NCBI GenBank assembly: GCA_036898135.1
Contig: CM072515.1
Coordinates: forward strand, 75,301,072-75,365,071
Direction: 5' to 3'
DNA length: 64,000 nucleotides
Source: Oncomelania hupensis
Taxonomy: Eukaryota; Mollusca; Gastropoda; Littorinimorpha; Pomatiopsidae
The notes under the pieces are model-generated. The model was not told the DNA's origin and made no database searches. It was given only the letters and a program-made list of their open reading frames with translations. Below are positions 34,007-45,059 of this stretch, one piece after another. The stretch's first letter is position 1; each line of letters begins with the position of its first letter. The translations under genes were made by a program, and so were the position numbers.

Positions 34007-35401
34007 TCTGGTGACCCTGAAAAACTCTGTGTTAGTTTAAATTAACGTAAGGTTGTATCTATTGTGTTGAATGGTGATTGCTTCCCTTGCCTGTGTCTTT
34101 TGTATTGGGTATTTATAAGTGGTCTGAATTTGATTGTCTCCCTTGCATTGTAAATAAATTTATATATTTTGTGTTGTTATTTATCTTAGGATAGTTGTTA
34201 AATAATTACACCGTCTCCAGGTTCACGGTGGGGCTCTCTTGTACAGAAATTCTGAGTTGCTCAAGGGCCTAGACTCATTTTTCTTCCTTTGGGGTTCTAA
34301 ATCTTCTCTTTGCTCGCTTATCTAAATTTTGATTAATTCAGTTCTTATATTATCAGTTACTCTTGTTATACTCGGTAGGGCTATTCTTTTGTGTGGGTGT
34401 GTGTGTGGATATGGAGTGAGTTAGTTTTCCACGCTCTTATTTTAAAATAGAATAGTTAGCAAAAGCCTTCATTAGAATTAATTTTTTTAGTAGAATTGTT
34501 GTTTTGTTGTAGTTGGTTACTTTTGTTTATATTTAGACCTGATTATATTGTGTTGTAATCACCTTACCCGTATAGAAATTAGTTGTTTTATTTGTGCATA
34601 ATGGTTAAAAAAAAAATTTTCTTGTTTGTTTTAGTTCCATTTGTGCATCTTTGTTGAAAATTATTTGTGAATGTTTTGAAGTTTGTCTATGTTTTTGCTG
34701 TGAGGTTTCTGTTTGTTGACTTAGTTTACCAAAAAGTTCTTCTCTCCCTTTGTTGCAGTGTTTTGGGAATTTAGTATTTATTGTGAGGAAATTTGAAAAT
34801 TTTATAGAATTATTATAATTAATTGGTATTATTAGTATAGTAAGTTAAAGTTGTTTTTATTTTGAGGTTGGAATATTGAAAGAAAAATAATAATGATTTT
34901 GACTTAATTTTTTTTTTTTTTGCTGATTCGCCACTTATTATTGAATTTGTCTTGGATTTGTGGATTTTGTGTGTTGAAAATATTTATTAATATTTGGTAT
35001 TGATGATTATTGGAAATAGCTATTAGTTGTAAAGTTGTTATAATAATTATTTTTTTAAAACCTTTTGTCATCTTTAGTGTTGTAAACTGAGTTTGTTAGT
35101 AATTTAAGTTGAATACTGAGGGATAAAAACACTTGATACTTGTTTTGAAATTATTAAGTATTGTTGTATTAGTTGTTGATTTGTGTATTTTGTTTAGTTA
35201 TATTGAATATAATGTAAATAGAATGTTCTAGATTGAACGTTTGGGCTGTTTGTTAAAATAAATTTTATTTTTATCATTGTTTCTCGGGTTTTGGGGACTT
35301 AGTGCATTAATACTAGTGGTTTGTTGTATATTGTATATATTGTTAGGTATTAGGTTTTCATAGATTTTTTTTTTTTTTGGAATTTTGTAAACAAAACAAA
35401 C
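34007..35401 (+). other. Primer-binding site and long leader of Gmr1-like copy 2
   Basis: Two bases after the LTR comes TGGTGACCCTGAAAA (34009-34023), a plausible tRNA 3'-end primer site for reverse transcription; I cannot name the tRNA. The following 1.4 kb leader is very AT-rich, with T and A runs and no long frame, and ends at the gag ATG. Confidence 0.7.
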
Positions 35402-36169
35402 ATGGATAATTATGATGAATTATTTCAAACTTTTCTCAAACAAGCATCTACTTTAGGAGTTTCTGACAAAGAAAAATATGTTAAAGAGTGTTTCGAAAGA
35501 CTTGAAAGAAAACAGGAAAGAGCTGCTCAACAAAAGAAGGAAGAATTAGCTGCTCAACAAAAGAAAGAGGAATTAGATGCACAAGTTGAACTAGAAAGGG
35601 AGAAAACTAAACAGATGCAAATACCAACACAAGATCAACAACCAGCTGATATTGAACAGGGACATGGTGGAAGAAGACAATACATAGGTCCTAAGCCAAT
35701 CTATCCAAAACTACCAATGTTCAAAGAAAAGTCTGATGACATAGACTCGTATTTGTTTCGGTTTGAGACTCATGCTAGGTCTCTTAACTGGGATGAGGAC
35801 AAGTGGGTGACATATTTGTCAGCTTTGCTAGATGGTGGTGCTTTGAATTTGTATCATAGCCTGTCTGCCTTGGGATTTTGTGATTATGATACATTGAAAG
35901 AAAACTTATTGAAAAAGTTTCAATGCACAGCTGATGGCTTCAGAGAAAAGTTTAGAACTATTAAACCAGATGGAAATGAACCATTTCAAACTTTTGGGAT
36001 TGAACTCAATAGGCTTTTTGAAAGATGGTTGACACTTTCGGGAGTCGAAAGAACAAAGAAAGGAATAATCGATCTCATTCTTGGAGAACAGTTTTTGAAT
36101 TCAGTTTCTGCCGATTTGGCTACATTCATTAGGGAACGAGGTTTGGTCTCCCTTGATGAGATGATTTAA
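35402..36169 (+). CDS. gag (coiled coil plus SCAN-like capsid), copy 2
   Basis: Begins at ATG 35402 after a T-rich leader. Residues about 25-85 form a Lys/Glu/Gln-rich predicted coiled coil. From about 105 on comes a gag capsid domain (PKLPMFKEKSDDIDSYLFRF). The C-terminal part from about 178 (FREKFR, then LFERWLTLSG, then LGEQFLNSV, then FIRERG) follows the pattern of the SCAN domain, which is known to derive from Gmr1-like gag. The frame ends early at 36169: an extra T in the run at 36164-36167 shifts it just before the zinc-knuckle region, which continues open in the next frame. The family X gag has the same layout. Confidence 0.88.
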   Translation: MDNYDELFQTFLKQASTLGVSDKEKYVKECFERLERKQERAAQQKKEELAAQQKKEELDAQVELEREKTKQMQIPTQDQQPADIEQGHGGRRQYIGPKPIYPKLPMFKEKSDDIDSYLFRFETHARSLNWDEDKWVTYLSALLDGGALNLYHSLSALGFCDYDTLKENLLKKFQCTADGFREKFRTIKPDGNEPFQTFGIELNRLFERWLTLSGVERTKKGIIDLILGEQFLNSVSADLATFIRERGLVSLDEMI

Positions 36170-36464
36170 AACAGCAGAATGTTATCGCCTTGCTAGACCG
36201 GGAAAAAACTTAGCTCGAAAGACACCTTCCACTGCTTTTGCTTCTGTTGCACAGTCAGAATCAGATTATACTTATGATACTTTTGAAGCTAATGCTGCTA
36301 CTCATTCAGGGTATAGGGGTGGACGTGTTGACAAACGAAGAGGAAATTTTCGGGGGAGGTGGAATTTCAACAGGCAGTCAACTGCCAATGACCAGGCACA
36401 CAGTTTTAATAGAACTGCTGGAGGTCGTGGCGCGGTCGGTCGTGGTTCTACTTCGACAAACAGT

Positions 36465-39400
36465 ATGACATGCGATTTATGCAAAGGCACTGGTCATGGA
36501 TCTTTCAGATGTCCCCTCAGAAATAATCCAGTCAATCCTTGTTTCACCTGTGGGTTAGGGGGTCATGCTAGAAAAGATTGTCCTTTTTTAAAGAGCGACT
36601 CACAGAAAACTCAAAGTGCTTCTGTTGGAGTTGCAGAAATTGTCTGCTCTGTTTTGGATTTGGCCAGTGGTCACTTGAAGTTAGAATTAGGATCGGTGAA
36701 GGGTGAAAAATGTTCTGTTCTTCGGGATACAGGTGCTACTGTTTGTGGCGTTCGTCAAAGACTAGTTAGTCCACAAGATTATGTAGAAGGTCAGGTTCGT
36801 TGCAAAACTTTTGGTGGAGAGATTACCTTCTATAGGTTAGCGCAGGTTCAGGTTTCTACTCCATATTTTTCAGGTTCTTTGCTGTGTGCTGTACTCCCAG
36901 ACCCTGTTGCGGATCTGATTGTAGGAAACATTTCAGAAATAAATTTTCCTCCCCCTGAGATTGTTGATCATAGTGGACAACACATTGGCGCTGCAGTCAG
37001 TACTCGCGCGCAAACAGCGAAACAAGACATACCGCACAAGCCACTGATTCGCGTGTTGTCAGATTTTGGGCTATCTCGCCAGGAACTGATTGATTCTCAG
37101 AAAACAGATTCTACTATACATCCTTGTTTTGGCTTAGCTTCATCAGGAGAAAAGAAATCTGTTGGTGCCAATACGTATTCGTTCTATCTGGATTCTGGTG
37201 TTCTGTTTCGCTCATATGAAAATTCAACACAAATTCTGCAACAAATTGTTGTCCCACTCAAGCTTCGCTCTGCTGTTCTAGTTACAGCTCATGATCAGTT
37301 GCTTGCAGGTCATTGCGGTACACGTCGAACCTTGTCACGTGTCTTATCAAAATTCTTTTGGCCAGGAGTATCGGCTGATGTTGCCAGATACGTTAAGACT
37401 TGTGACTTATGTCAGAAATCCGTTTCCAAGGGATCCGCACCTCCAGTTCCATTGTCCGTGGTACCTCAGTCTGGAATTCCCTTTGAAAGAGTGCACATAG
37501 ACATTGTTGGCCCACTGTCGCCTCCATCTGATGAGGGTCATAGATACATTCTGACAATGGTTGATTTAGCCACGCGCTTTCCAGAGGCTGTTCCTATGAA
37601 AACCATTACTTCTGTTGATGTGGCTGAAGCTTTGCTGTCCATTTTTGCTAGATTGGGCTTTCCCAAAGAAGTTTTGTCCGATCAAGGTACTCAATTCAAC
37701 TCAGACTTGATACATCAATTCCATGTTCTGTGCGGTACTAAGGCTATTAGAACATCTCCTTTTCATCCTCAGGCAAATGGCATTGTAGAGCGTTTCCATA
37801 GAACTTTGAAGGCAATGCTCGGAAAGGTCACTCAAACACATCCAAGAGCTTGGCATCGATACCTCCCAGCACTATTGTTTGCATGCCGTGAGTTACCCTC
37901 TGAAAGTACAGGTTTTAGTCCTTTTGAACTTGTGTTCGGTCGACAACCCAGAGGGCCGATAGCATTACTTGCAGATTCTTGGGTACATGATCAAGCGCAA
38001 ACTGATGATGATGCTCGACATTTGTATGCATACGTTTTTGAACTCAAGAACATACTTGCAGAAACATGTGAATTAGCTAAACAGAATTCAGCACAGTCAT
38101 CTGCTAAGAACAAAGTGTACTTTGATCGCTCAGCTAAACAAAGAACATTTTCCGTCCATGACGAGGTGTTGGTACTTCTGCCATCAGAGTCCAACAAACT
38201 TTTGATGCAATGGTTAGGCCCCTACACTGTACAACAGTGCATGCATCCAGATTACAAAATCTTGGTCAAGGGTAAACACAAAATCTTTCATGCGAACATG
38301 TTGAAACGATACTTTCGGCGTGCTAACATCGCTGTAGTGCAGGATGATGATCAGGAATTACCTACTGTTGTTTGTCAAGGTTCAGCTGTTAGTTGGAGTG
38401 AGTTGATTCCACACCATTTTTTTGAAACGGCTCAGAGTGACAGAGGTCAGTTTCAGGATAGGGATTATACTCAGATACATGCTGATACTACGTTGTTATC
38501 TAAGATTGAACATACCGTTTTAGGTTCGGTAGGCATTGTACAAGATGATGATGATGTAGTTCCTGTACCAACCTTACCTTTGGCATCATCAATGACAGAT
38601 GAAAATATCACTTTTGTCTCTTTTGACCCACTGTTGTCCAAATCTGATCATGAAAGCATCTTTTCGGTTTTGAGTGAGTTTCCGAATATTCTCACTGCAA
38701 AACCTGGTTCCTTTTCTGGTGATGTCTTGCTTGATATTCATTTGACATCAGATATTCCGGTGCGTCGTAAGGCATACGAGTTACCTTTTGCTTCTCAACA
38801 GGTAGTGGCCCGTGAGATTCGTACAATGTTGGACCTCGGAGTCATAGAAACATCAAAATCAGCATATTCCTCCCCTGTTGTACTTGTTCAGAAAAAAGAT
38901 CAGTCATGCCGCTTTTGCATTGACTACAGGGCATTAAACAAAATTACAGTTTTTGATACAGAACCAATCCCTGATGTTACAGAGATGTACACCAGACTCG
39001 CTGCGAGCGTGTACTTCACCCGAATTGATCTAGCCAAAGGCTATTGGCAAATTGTGGTGAACCCTCTGCATCGCCATATAACTGCTTTTGCCACTCATTT
39101 AGGGCTATACCAATGGATCAGAATGCCATTCGGCTTGGTTTCCGCACCAGCAGTCTTTGCACGAATGATGAGAATGTTGGCATTGCATGAAGTCTCCGCA
39201 ATGAATTTTTTTGATGACATTCTCACACACAGTCTGACATTTCAGCAGCATCTTTTGGATGTTAAAGGTGTTTTTGAGAGATTGAGACAGTTCGGTCTCA
39301 CAGCTAGGCCTTCCAAAATCTCTGCTGGTTTCCAAAGCCTTGAATTTCTTGGCCATGTTGTGGGGCAGGGTTTGTTACGGCCAGAGGAAAAAAAGATTCA

Positions 39401-40028
39401 AAAGATCTTAGCCATCCCAACGCCAACCACTAAGAAGCAAGTGCGTTCGTTGCTGGGCCTTTTGAGTTTCTATCGCTGTTATATCCCTAACTTTTCGGCT
39501 ATTCTGGCCCCAATTTCAGACCTCACAAAAGATTCGAAGTCCAGGTCTGTGACATGGTCATCAGCTTGCGATAGGGCATTGTCGGACATAAAGCTTTTGT
39601 TTTCGACTGCGCCTGTTCTGCAGTTGCCTCGACTGAATGATCCGTTTGTTCTTCGGACAGATGCTAGCGCTTCTGGGATTGGGGCTGTTTTGTTGCAGGA
39701 ATCGAATGGTGTCTTGCACCCAGTTTCTTTCACTAGCAGGAAGCTGCTACCAAGAGAGGTCCGATATAGCACCATAGAAAGAGAGTGTTTAGCCATTGTT
39801 TGGGCTGTTGCAAAGTTTGCTCGTTTTCTATGGGGAGTTCCGTTCACACTACAAACAGATCATAGGCCACTCACATATTTGCAGACATGCCGCTTCAAGA
39901 ATAGCAGAATCATGCGATGGGCATTGTCTTTGCAAGAATACAAATTTGTCGTTGAACCTCTGCCAGGATCTCAGAACGTTCTTGCTGATTTGTTGTCACG
40001 TTCTGATGTTGATCAATACCTACCCTGA
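36465..40028 (+). CDS. Zinc knuckles - protease - integrase - RT - RNase H, copy 2
   Basis: A 1187-codon frame. The same frame is open from about 36168, so the ATG here is internal. Order by residue: zinc knuckles 3-42, aspartic protease DTG near 88, integrase HHCC from about 275, catalytic Asp near 345, Asp near 406, Glu near 441, GPY motif near 583, RT YRALN near 820, FFDDIL near 915, RNase H DAS near 1064, end LADLLSRSD. All key residues are present. Integrase before RT is the reverse of the usual gypsy order and marks Gmr1-like elements. No envelope-like frame follows. Between 35402 and 40028 the length is one base over a multiple of three, consistent with a single one-base break in gag. 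Confidence 0.95.
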   Translation: MTCDLCKGTGHGSFRCPLRNNPVNPCFTCGLGGHARKDCPFLKSDSQKTQSASVGVAEIVCSVLDLASGHLKLELGSVKGEKCSVLRDTGATVCGVRQRLVSPQDYVEGQVRCKTFGGEITFYRLAQVQVSTPYFSGSLLCAVLPDPVADLIVGNISEINFPPPEIVDHSGQHIGAAVSTRAQTAKQDIPHKPLIRVLSDFGLSRQELIDSQKTDSTIHPCFGLASSGEKKSVGANTYSFYLDSGVLFRSYENSTQILQQIVVPLKLRSAVLVTAHDQLLAGHCGTRRTLSRVLSKFFWPGVSADVARYVKTCDLCQKSVSKGSAPPVPLSVVPQSGIPFERVHIDIVGPLSPPSDEGHRYILTMVDLATRFPEAVPMKTITSVDVAEALLSIFARLGFPKEVLSDQGTQFNSDLIHQFHVLCGTKAIRTSPFHPQANGIVERFHRTLKAMLGKVTQTHPRAWHRYLPALLFACRELPSESTGFSPFELVFGRQPRGPIALLADSWVHDQAQTDDDARHLYAYVFELKNILAETCELAKQNSAQSSAKNKVYFDRSAKQRTFSVHDEVLVLLPSESNKLLMQWLGPYTVQQCMHPDYKILVKGKHKIFHANMLKRYFRRANIAVVQDDDQELPTVVCQGSAVSWSELIPHHFFETAQSDRGQFQDRDYTQIHADTTLLSKIEHTVLGSVGIVQDDDDVVPVPTLPLASSMTDENITFVSFDPLLSKSDHESIFSVLSEFPNILTAKPGSFSGDVLLDIHLTSDIPVRRKAYELPFASQQVVAREIRTMLDLGVIETSKSAYSSPVVLVQKKDQSCRFCIDYRALNKITVFDTEPIPDVTEMYTRLAASVYFTRIDLAKGYWQIVVNPLHRHITAFATHLGLYQWIRMPFGLVSAPAVFARMMRMLALHEVSAMNFFDDILTHSLTFQQHLLDVKGVFERLRQFGLTARPSKISAGFQSLEFLGHVVGQGLLRPEEKKIQKILAIPTPTTKKQVRSLLGLLSFYRCYIPNFSAILAPISDLTKDSKSRSVTWSSACDRALSDIKLLFSTAPVLQLPRLNDPFVLRTDASASGIGAVLLQESNGVLHPVSFTSRKLLPREVRYSTIERECLAIVWAVAKFARFLWGVPFTLQTDHRPLTYLQTCRFKNSRIMRWALSLQEYKFVVEPLPGSQNVLADLLSRSDVDQYLP

Positions 40029-40083
40029 GTTCTATTTTGTAATAGTGAGGTAAAAAGAAACCTCGGTCGGTATCTTTTTTTTT

Positions 40084-40097
40084 GAAGGAGGGGGTAA
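40084..40097 (+). other. Polypurine tract of Gmr1-like copy 2
   Basis: gaaggaggggg (40084-40094) followed by taa, directly before the LTR start TGTAGAG. This is the usual site for priming plus-strand DNA. The identical tract precedes the central LTR at 28921-28931. Confidence 0.8.
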
Positions 40098-41701
40098 TGT
40101 AGAGAACGGCAGTTGGGTAGAGAGAGGCATAGGCCTAGTGGTATGGAAGGAGTATGAAATAAACTTTATTATGATTGGATGAAATAGTATGATTGATCCA
40201 ATCAATGACTAGCAGTGAAATGACGTGGTGTTTGAGCGGGAATGTTGTTAGTTTAGGCCACTCCTATTCTGTGTTTTGAGGAGGGCAGTGGTGTAATTGT
40301 ATTACGTAGCAGACACATTGTAGTGGACTTGTTCAACAAGGTTTTCTATCATGGCGGATTAGAAGCATGGTTTGATCGTCCGAACTGCATGTGGTTCTCT
40401 CGTATTGCTGCATGAAGCAGGTATTTGTAAAACAATTTTTTGATGTGCCATTGTAATGTTTTGAAGGAAGATTTGTCAATGAGAAAAGGTATGTGCGATG
40501 GTGGTTGTTGATAGAGAGAAATATTATTATTGTTTATTGTGAATTTTGAACGAAGATGTATGGATAGTATATTGTGACGGAAGTGGAGAACTATTGGAAA
40601 ATGGTGAGCAGAAGGAGAAATTACTATTCACAAGGTAACAGAAGAAAGAGGAGGAGAGGAATGATATTTAGTTTAAATAAGTAGTCTCAGACAATGTTGT
40701 TATTGTATGTTCAGCCGCTGAGCTGGGGCTGTCAAGGAAGACAACCCAGATGTTGATGTTGATGCTAATGACGATGATGGAGTGATGGCTGTTGCTGATG
40801 CACTGTATACCGACGTATGGTATGGTGACATCTTGTATGCTGCTAATGGATGCTGATGCATGAGGTCGACTGGAAGACAGCGACTACAACTTGTTAATTT
40901 TCAGCCAAATCATCGTGGTGTGAGTACCTATATATATTTAGAGAAAGTGTGATATACACATCGACACATGTGTGTATAACTTGGATGACAGTCTTGAAAG
41001 CTGGTATCACAGATAGTCGGTACTCTGGATTGAAGAAGTGTGATGGTGACATGTGTCGCCAATATTGATCAAGTGAAAGACGATTGACAGAGTGGACTTA
41101 TGTGATTGACTATGCGGACTGGAGTGATATGAGTATTGTGCATTGTGTCATGGAAGGGGAGATTTCTAAAGTATAATTGAGTGACAGTGCGAAACGAACA
41201 TTGGAATTATATTGACGTTGGAGGTGATGTTGGAGAAGGGGAGATTATATGTGTTAAACTGATGTGGGGTTGTAAGACAGACAACCGAAGTGTGTAATAG
41301 TGGTGATAGTTGGAGGTGAGGGGGTTAAACAATGTTTATAATTAATTTATTTGTGTAATTGTGACTTGGAATGAGTTGTGGTGAGGTGCGGTTGGTGTGA
41401 ATAATTTTGTAAGTCAAGTGATTGGAAGTGATACATTCTGACTCCTGGATAATAATTCATGTGCTTAAAGTTAGTTAATATTTAATAGAATAGGGAGAGC
41501 GTGGAAATCATATATAAAGGAGTGGTTTTGTTTTGTGAGGGATTGATGAGTGTCTGAGAGCAAAGTAAACAGAGAGAGCATGCACCATACAGAGTAAGTC
41601 AGACACACACTCACTTCGCAAACACAATAGTTATTACATTTCTTTAATTGTTTAATAATTCCACATATATAAGTATAATTTAAGAAAACCCCTGCGTTAC
41701 A
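40098..41701 (+). repeat. Intact 3' LTR of Gmr1-like copy 2
   Basis: 1604 bp, TGTAGAGAAC to GCGTTACA, nearly identical to the central LTR once its LINE is removed. It serves as the empty-site reference for that LINE. The outer flank (tttatatatata) cannot be paired with a left flank because copy 1 has lost its 5' end, so no TSD can be read. Confidence 0.95.
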
Positions 41702-41819
41702 TTTATATATATATCAAGAACATATTATTAATACATGACAATCAATATAACATAAACATACACATATCAAAACTACTAATGTTATCTTGTAGACTCTGGG
41801 ATCTGTGAAACCGTCTCTA

Positions 41820-41985
41820 GGCGGCAGGGATAGCTCAGTGGTCAGAGCGCACGACTTTAGTGAGTGCGTCTTGGGCGACGTGGGTTCGAATCCTGACTTC
41901 AGCAAACTATTTTGTGATTGCTGGATATTACGGGCCAGCGCCTTGAGAAGCTCTCCGAGCTTGTAAGTGCGCTATATAAGAGAAA
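41820..41985 (+). mobile_element. SINE family B, second copy
   Basis: Same head, body and tail as 5462-5622, with an intact A box (TAGCTCAGTGG, about 41830) and B box (GGTTCGAATCC, about 41883). The tail gtaagtgcgctatataag is followed by a T-rich tract. Both copies keep perfect Pol III boxes, which suggests a recently active family. Confidence 0.88.
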
Positions 41986-44225
41986 TCTCTTTCTTTTTTT
42001 TTTCTTTTTAGTCTATCTTGATGATGAGGCTGAGGATATTCGTTCACTGCAGTTTGTCCCTTTGGTTAGACCCTCGCAGCCGGGCAGTTAGTTTCCGACT
42101 GACTAGCTAAGATTGGGGCCCAACGATATGCAGGCGTTCCTTAGTCTTCTTGACCAATCGTTTAACTCTCGTCTTAGTTAATCTCGCATATACGGGATTA
42201 ATCGTTTTATTATGAATATTTTCTTCCCCCTGCCCTAGTCACTAGCCACGCATAATTATCCTTGAAGTGGAGTGTCAGGGGTAGAGTGGAGAATAGATGC
42301 AATAACGATTACGTGGAGCCTAGGCTACTTAGTGTCTCAGTGACTCTGGTCATAGTGAAGTAGGCTATTTAACGAAGACGACGTTATGGTCAGTTTTGAC
42401 TTAAGTATGCTATTTAGTCTTGGATCGCTAAGTCTGTTAGATGGTATCTGGCGTGGCTGTCGGTGTGACTGTCTCAAGGAAGTTAATTTGACATGTGTGT
42501 GCTGCTTTTTAGATAACTGTTGAATTAATGTCCAGTTTCGTTCGATGGTATCTATTTTGCGCTAAGCTAATTTCCTACATTTTGTCGTCACTATTTCTGC
42601 TGTTACATCTTCTTCTTCTTCTTCGTCCTGCATCTCCAATAGATAAATCTAAATCAGTCGAATCAGTATTTATTTTTTTAAATTTAGATTGACTGCCGCC
42701 AATATCTTTCATGAAGGGAGGGATGAAACCTGAGTATTCGGAGAAACCCTCATGACCTGAAAAGACTGGTACCAAAGTCAAATTTCCAATACCTCCCAAT
42801 TAGGCCCCATCAATACATCTAAATACACAAAAAAATAAATCAAATTGTCAAAGAGACCACTCCTGCACTTTAACATGCAGTCCCCAGCCCGTGGAAATGT
42901 CAAAATGGAATTCCAATAATTACAACTAAAAGCCTCAGCAGGCTACGGCGTAATCCCATTCAGTCGATGGAATCAAAGAATCCACACAGTTTTATGTGCA
43001 GAAGTAGCCTTTGAACCAGAAGGACGAAATTCTCCCCCAATCATTACTAATATCCAACATCAATAGAAAGCCGATCAAAGCTGAAAGTGTTCCCGTGGAG
43101 AGAGAAGAGTTTGAGACCTCCCTTTTCTGAAGGCCAGCTTAATGAGGGTAGTGCCTCTCTTCTCTCCCTCGATCGCTGCTTTGCCTTCACCGGTTGGTTG
43201 TCAGCAGATTCCCCCAAGGTACACATTCACAGCGGGTGTGCTGTGCTCTAGTTTCATTGTGGTATGTTTGTCGCCTGGTAGTTGTTGCCATCCTAGTATG
43301 GTCACCCATCCAGGTCACCCATCCAACGTACTAATCCCCAATCGACGTTACATGATAATGAACCGTTTGCAGCGTGTGTCCTAACTACTGCGCCAACTCA
43401 AAGAGAGTAATGGAGAGTAACATTGAACTACCGTCAACATTACAACATAAGGCATAATAAGGCATACGATACCAGATATGGGGCATAAAACAAGGCTATT
43501 ATTAACCACGATTTTGGTGTCAATCATTCAATCAATCAATATTTAATGTATTGTCAATTCGCACATTCAGATGATGTTAAATATTTTTCAAATACCAATC
43601 ACACAGACAATTAATCAACCTTATAACACATAGGAGGAAAAGAGGGACAAGGATTTAACACCAATCAATAAATGTCTACCAACAGGCGACTTCGCAATAC
43701 TTTTTACAATTGCAATTATATTATGTAAATGATGCAATACACCATCTAATGAAATGTCCATGTTTAGTGAGGGGGAGGGGGGGGGGGGGTGTTCTCCTCA
43801 GGAGTTTGTTGTGGCATGACCACAATAGCACAACAATCAATTCACTTTCCCACTTCTTTCTCCCGCACTAACTTCCCTTATGTACACAGCACAGAATAAT
43901 CTATCGTCGTTGGAACTTACCTGAGGTAGTCTTACAGGCAGAAGTAGTCTACCCTCGGTAGCAGATAGACAGAATGGCCGCAACATTACTCCAGGTGCGC
44001 TCACCACACCACGGGGTTTGTTGTTAAATTAATGATGCGGATCGCTGGCTATTGATTCCGTTCTCTGGGAGTTCCTCGGGAATAATTGACAGAAGCTTCC
44101 TTAGAAACACGAAATCAACCTTGGTTACGATGGCCACACGCTGTGCGATTTACAATGCCTGAAGACAGATCTATGCGAGAATCTATCAATTCCTTTATGC
44201 TCAGTGTGGTGATTTCCTAGCGCAG

Positions 44226-44297
<72 letters not shown>

Positions 44298-44347
44298 AGG
44301 GAGAGGGTGTGCGCCTGTGTGTGTGTGTGGGTGTGTGTGTGTGTGTG

Positions 44348-44381
<34 letters not shown>

Positions 44382-45059
44382 TGTGTTAATTTTTTTTCAA
44401 CTGTTACCTCCCTTGCGGAAGTCTTCGGAAGTAATTAATTGGTTTAGTTCGTAACAGTTTATAGGTAAACACCATTCTCCTAAGAAAAATTCTCAATGTG
44501 GTGTAGGCTACCTTACTGATCCTGTTCTAACAAAGAACACCTCACAAGATTGTATGTCAAAATACGATGTCCATGTTATTTCCATTAAAATGTGGTGTTG
44601 ATTCTCACAGCAGGCCTACTACTAGAGAAGTGAAGAACATTTATTGTACGGAGATTTGGTGACAGTTGATATTAACAAAGCATCATTCTAATAATTTCTT
44701 TGTTAATTTAATAATTACCTTGACTGCTTTTGTTATTTGATTGCAAACTGTTTATCCGATTTTTTTAAAAATTGAACCTGTTATTTTTTCTTTTCTTTTC
44801 TTTTCTTTCTTAACACTAGTGATTTTAGGCCTATTAAAATTAAAACTGAAACGTCCATGATTTTTTTTAAAATCACCTAAGTGTCGTAAATCTTTTTTTT
44901 CCAGGTCTTAATTTACATATTTAACTTTTATGATTTCATTTTAGTCATTCTATTGTCTTACTAATTTTGGGGTCATAATTCATATGTAGTGCTTGGTTGC
45001 TTGAACGTATGAGAATGTTTATGTGAATGAATGGTGGTATTATAGACCTATCTGCTGTT
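41986..45059. other. No gene seen; old repeats and microsatellites
   Basis: It contains a short minus-strand stretch near 42690-42790 with the gagtattcggagaaaccc motif, CAATCAAT repeats near 43515-43540, a G run (43771-43788), GA repeats (44229-44292) and GT repeats (about 44316-44385). No frame longer than 80 codons has a recognisable domain. Confidence 0.5.

Noticed and set aside
36160..36470. Programmed frameshift between gag capsid and zinc knuckles
   Set aside because: The shift falls inside gag rather than between gag and pol, at a plain T/A run with no slippery heptamer or obvious stem. Copy 1 has lost this region and cannot confirm it. A one-base insertion or sequencing error is simpler.
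40029..40097. Envelope gene after pol in the Gmr1-like or Mag-like element
   Set aside because: Only about 70 bp separates pol from the LTR in the Gmr1-like element. The Mag-like 3' region has only the integrase tail.
42575..42799. Host exon on the minus strand
   Set aside because: It contains the gagtattcggagaaacc motif also seen near 12240 and an Arg run from a CTT repeat. It looks like repeat-derived sequence without splice signals I could trust.
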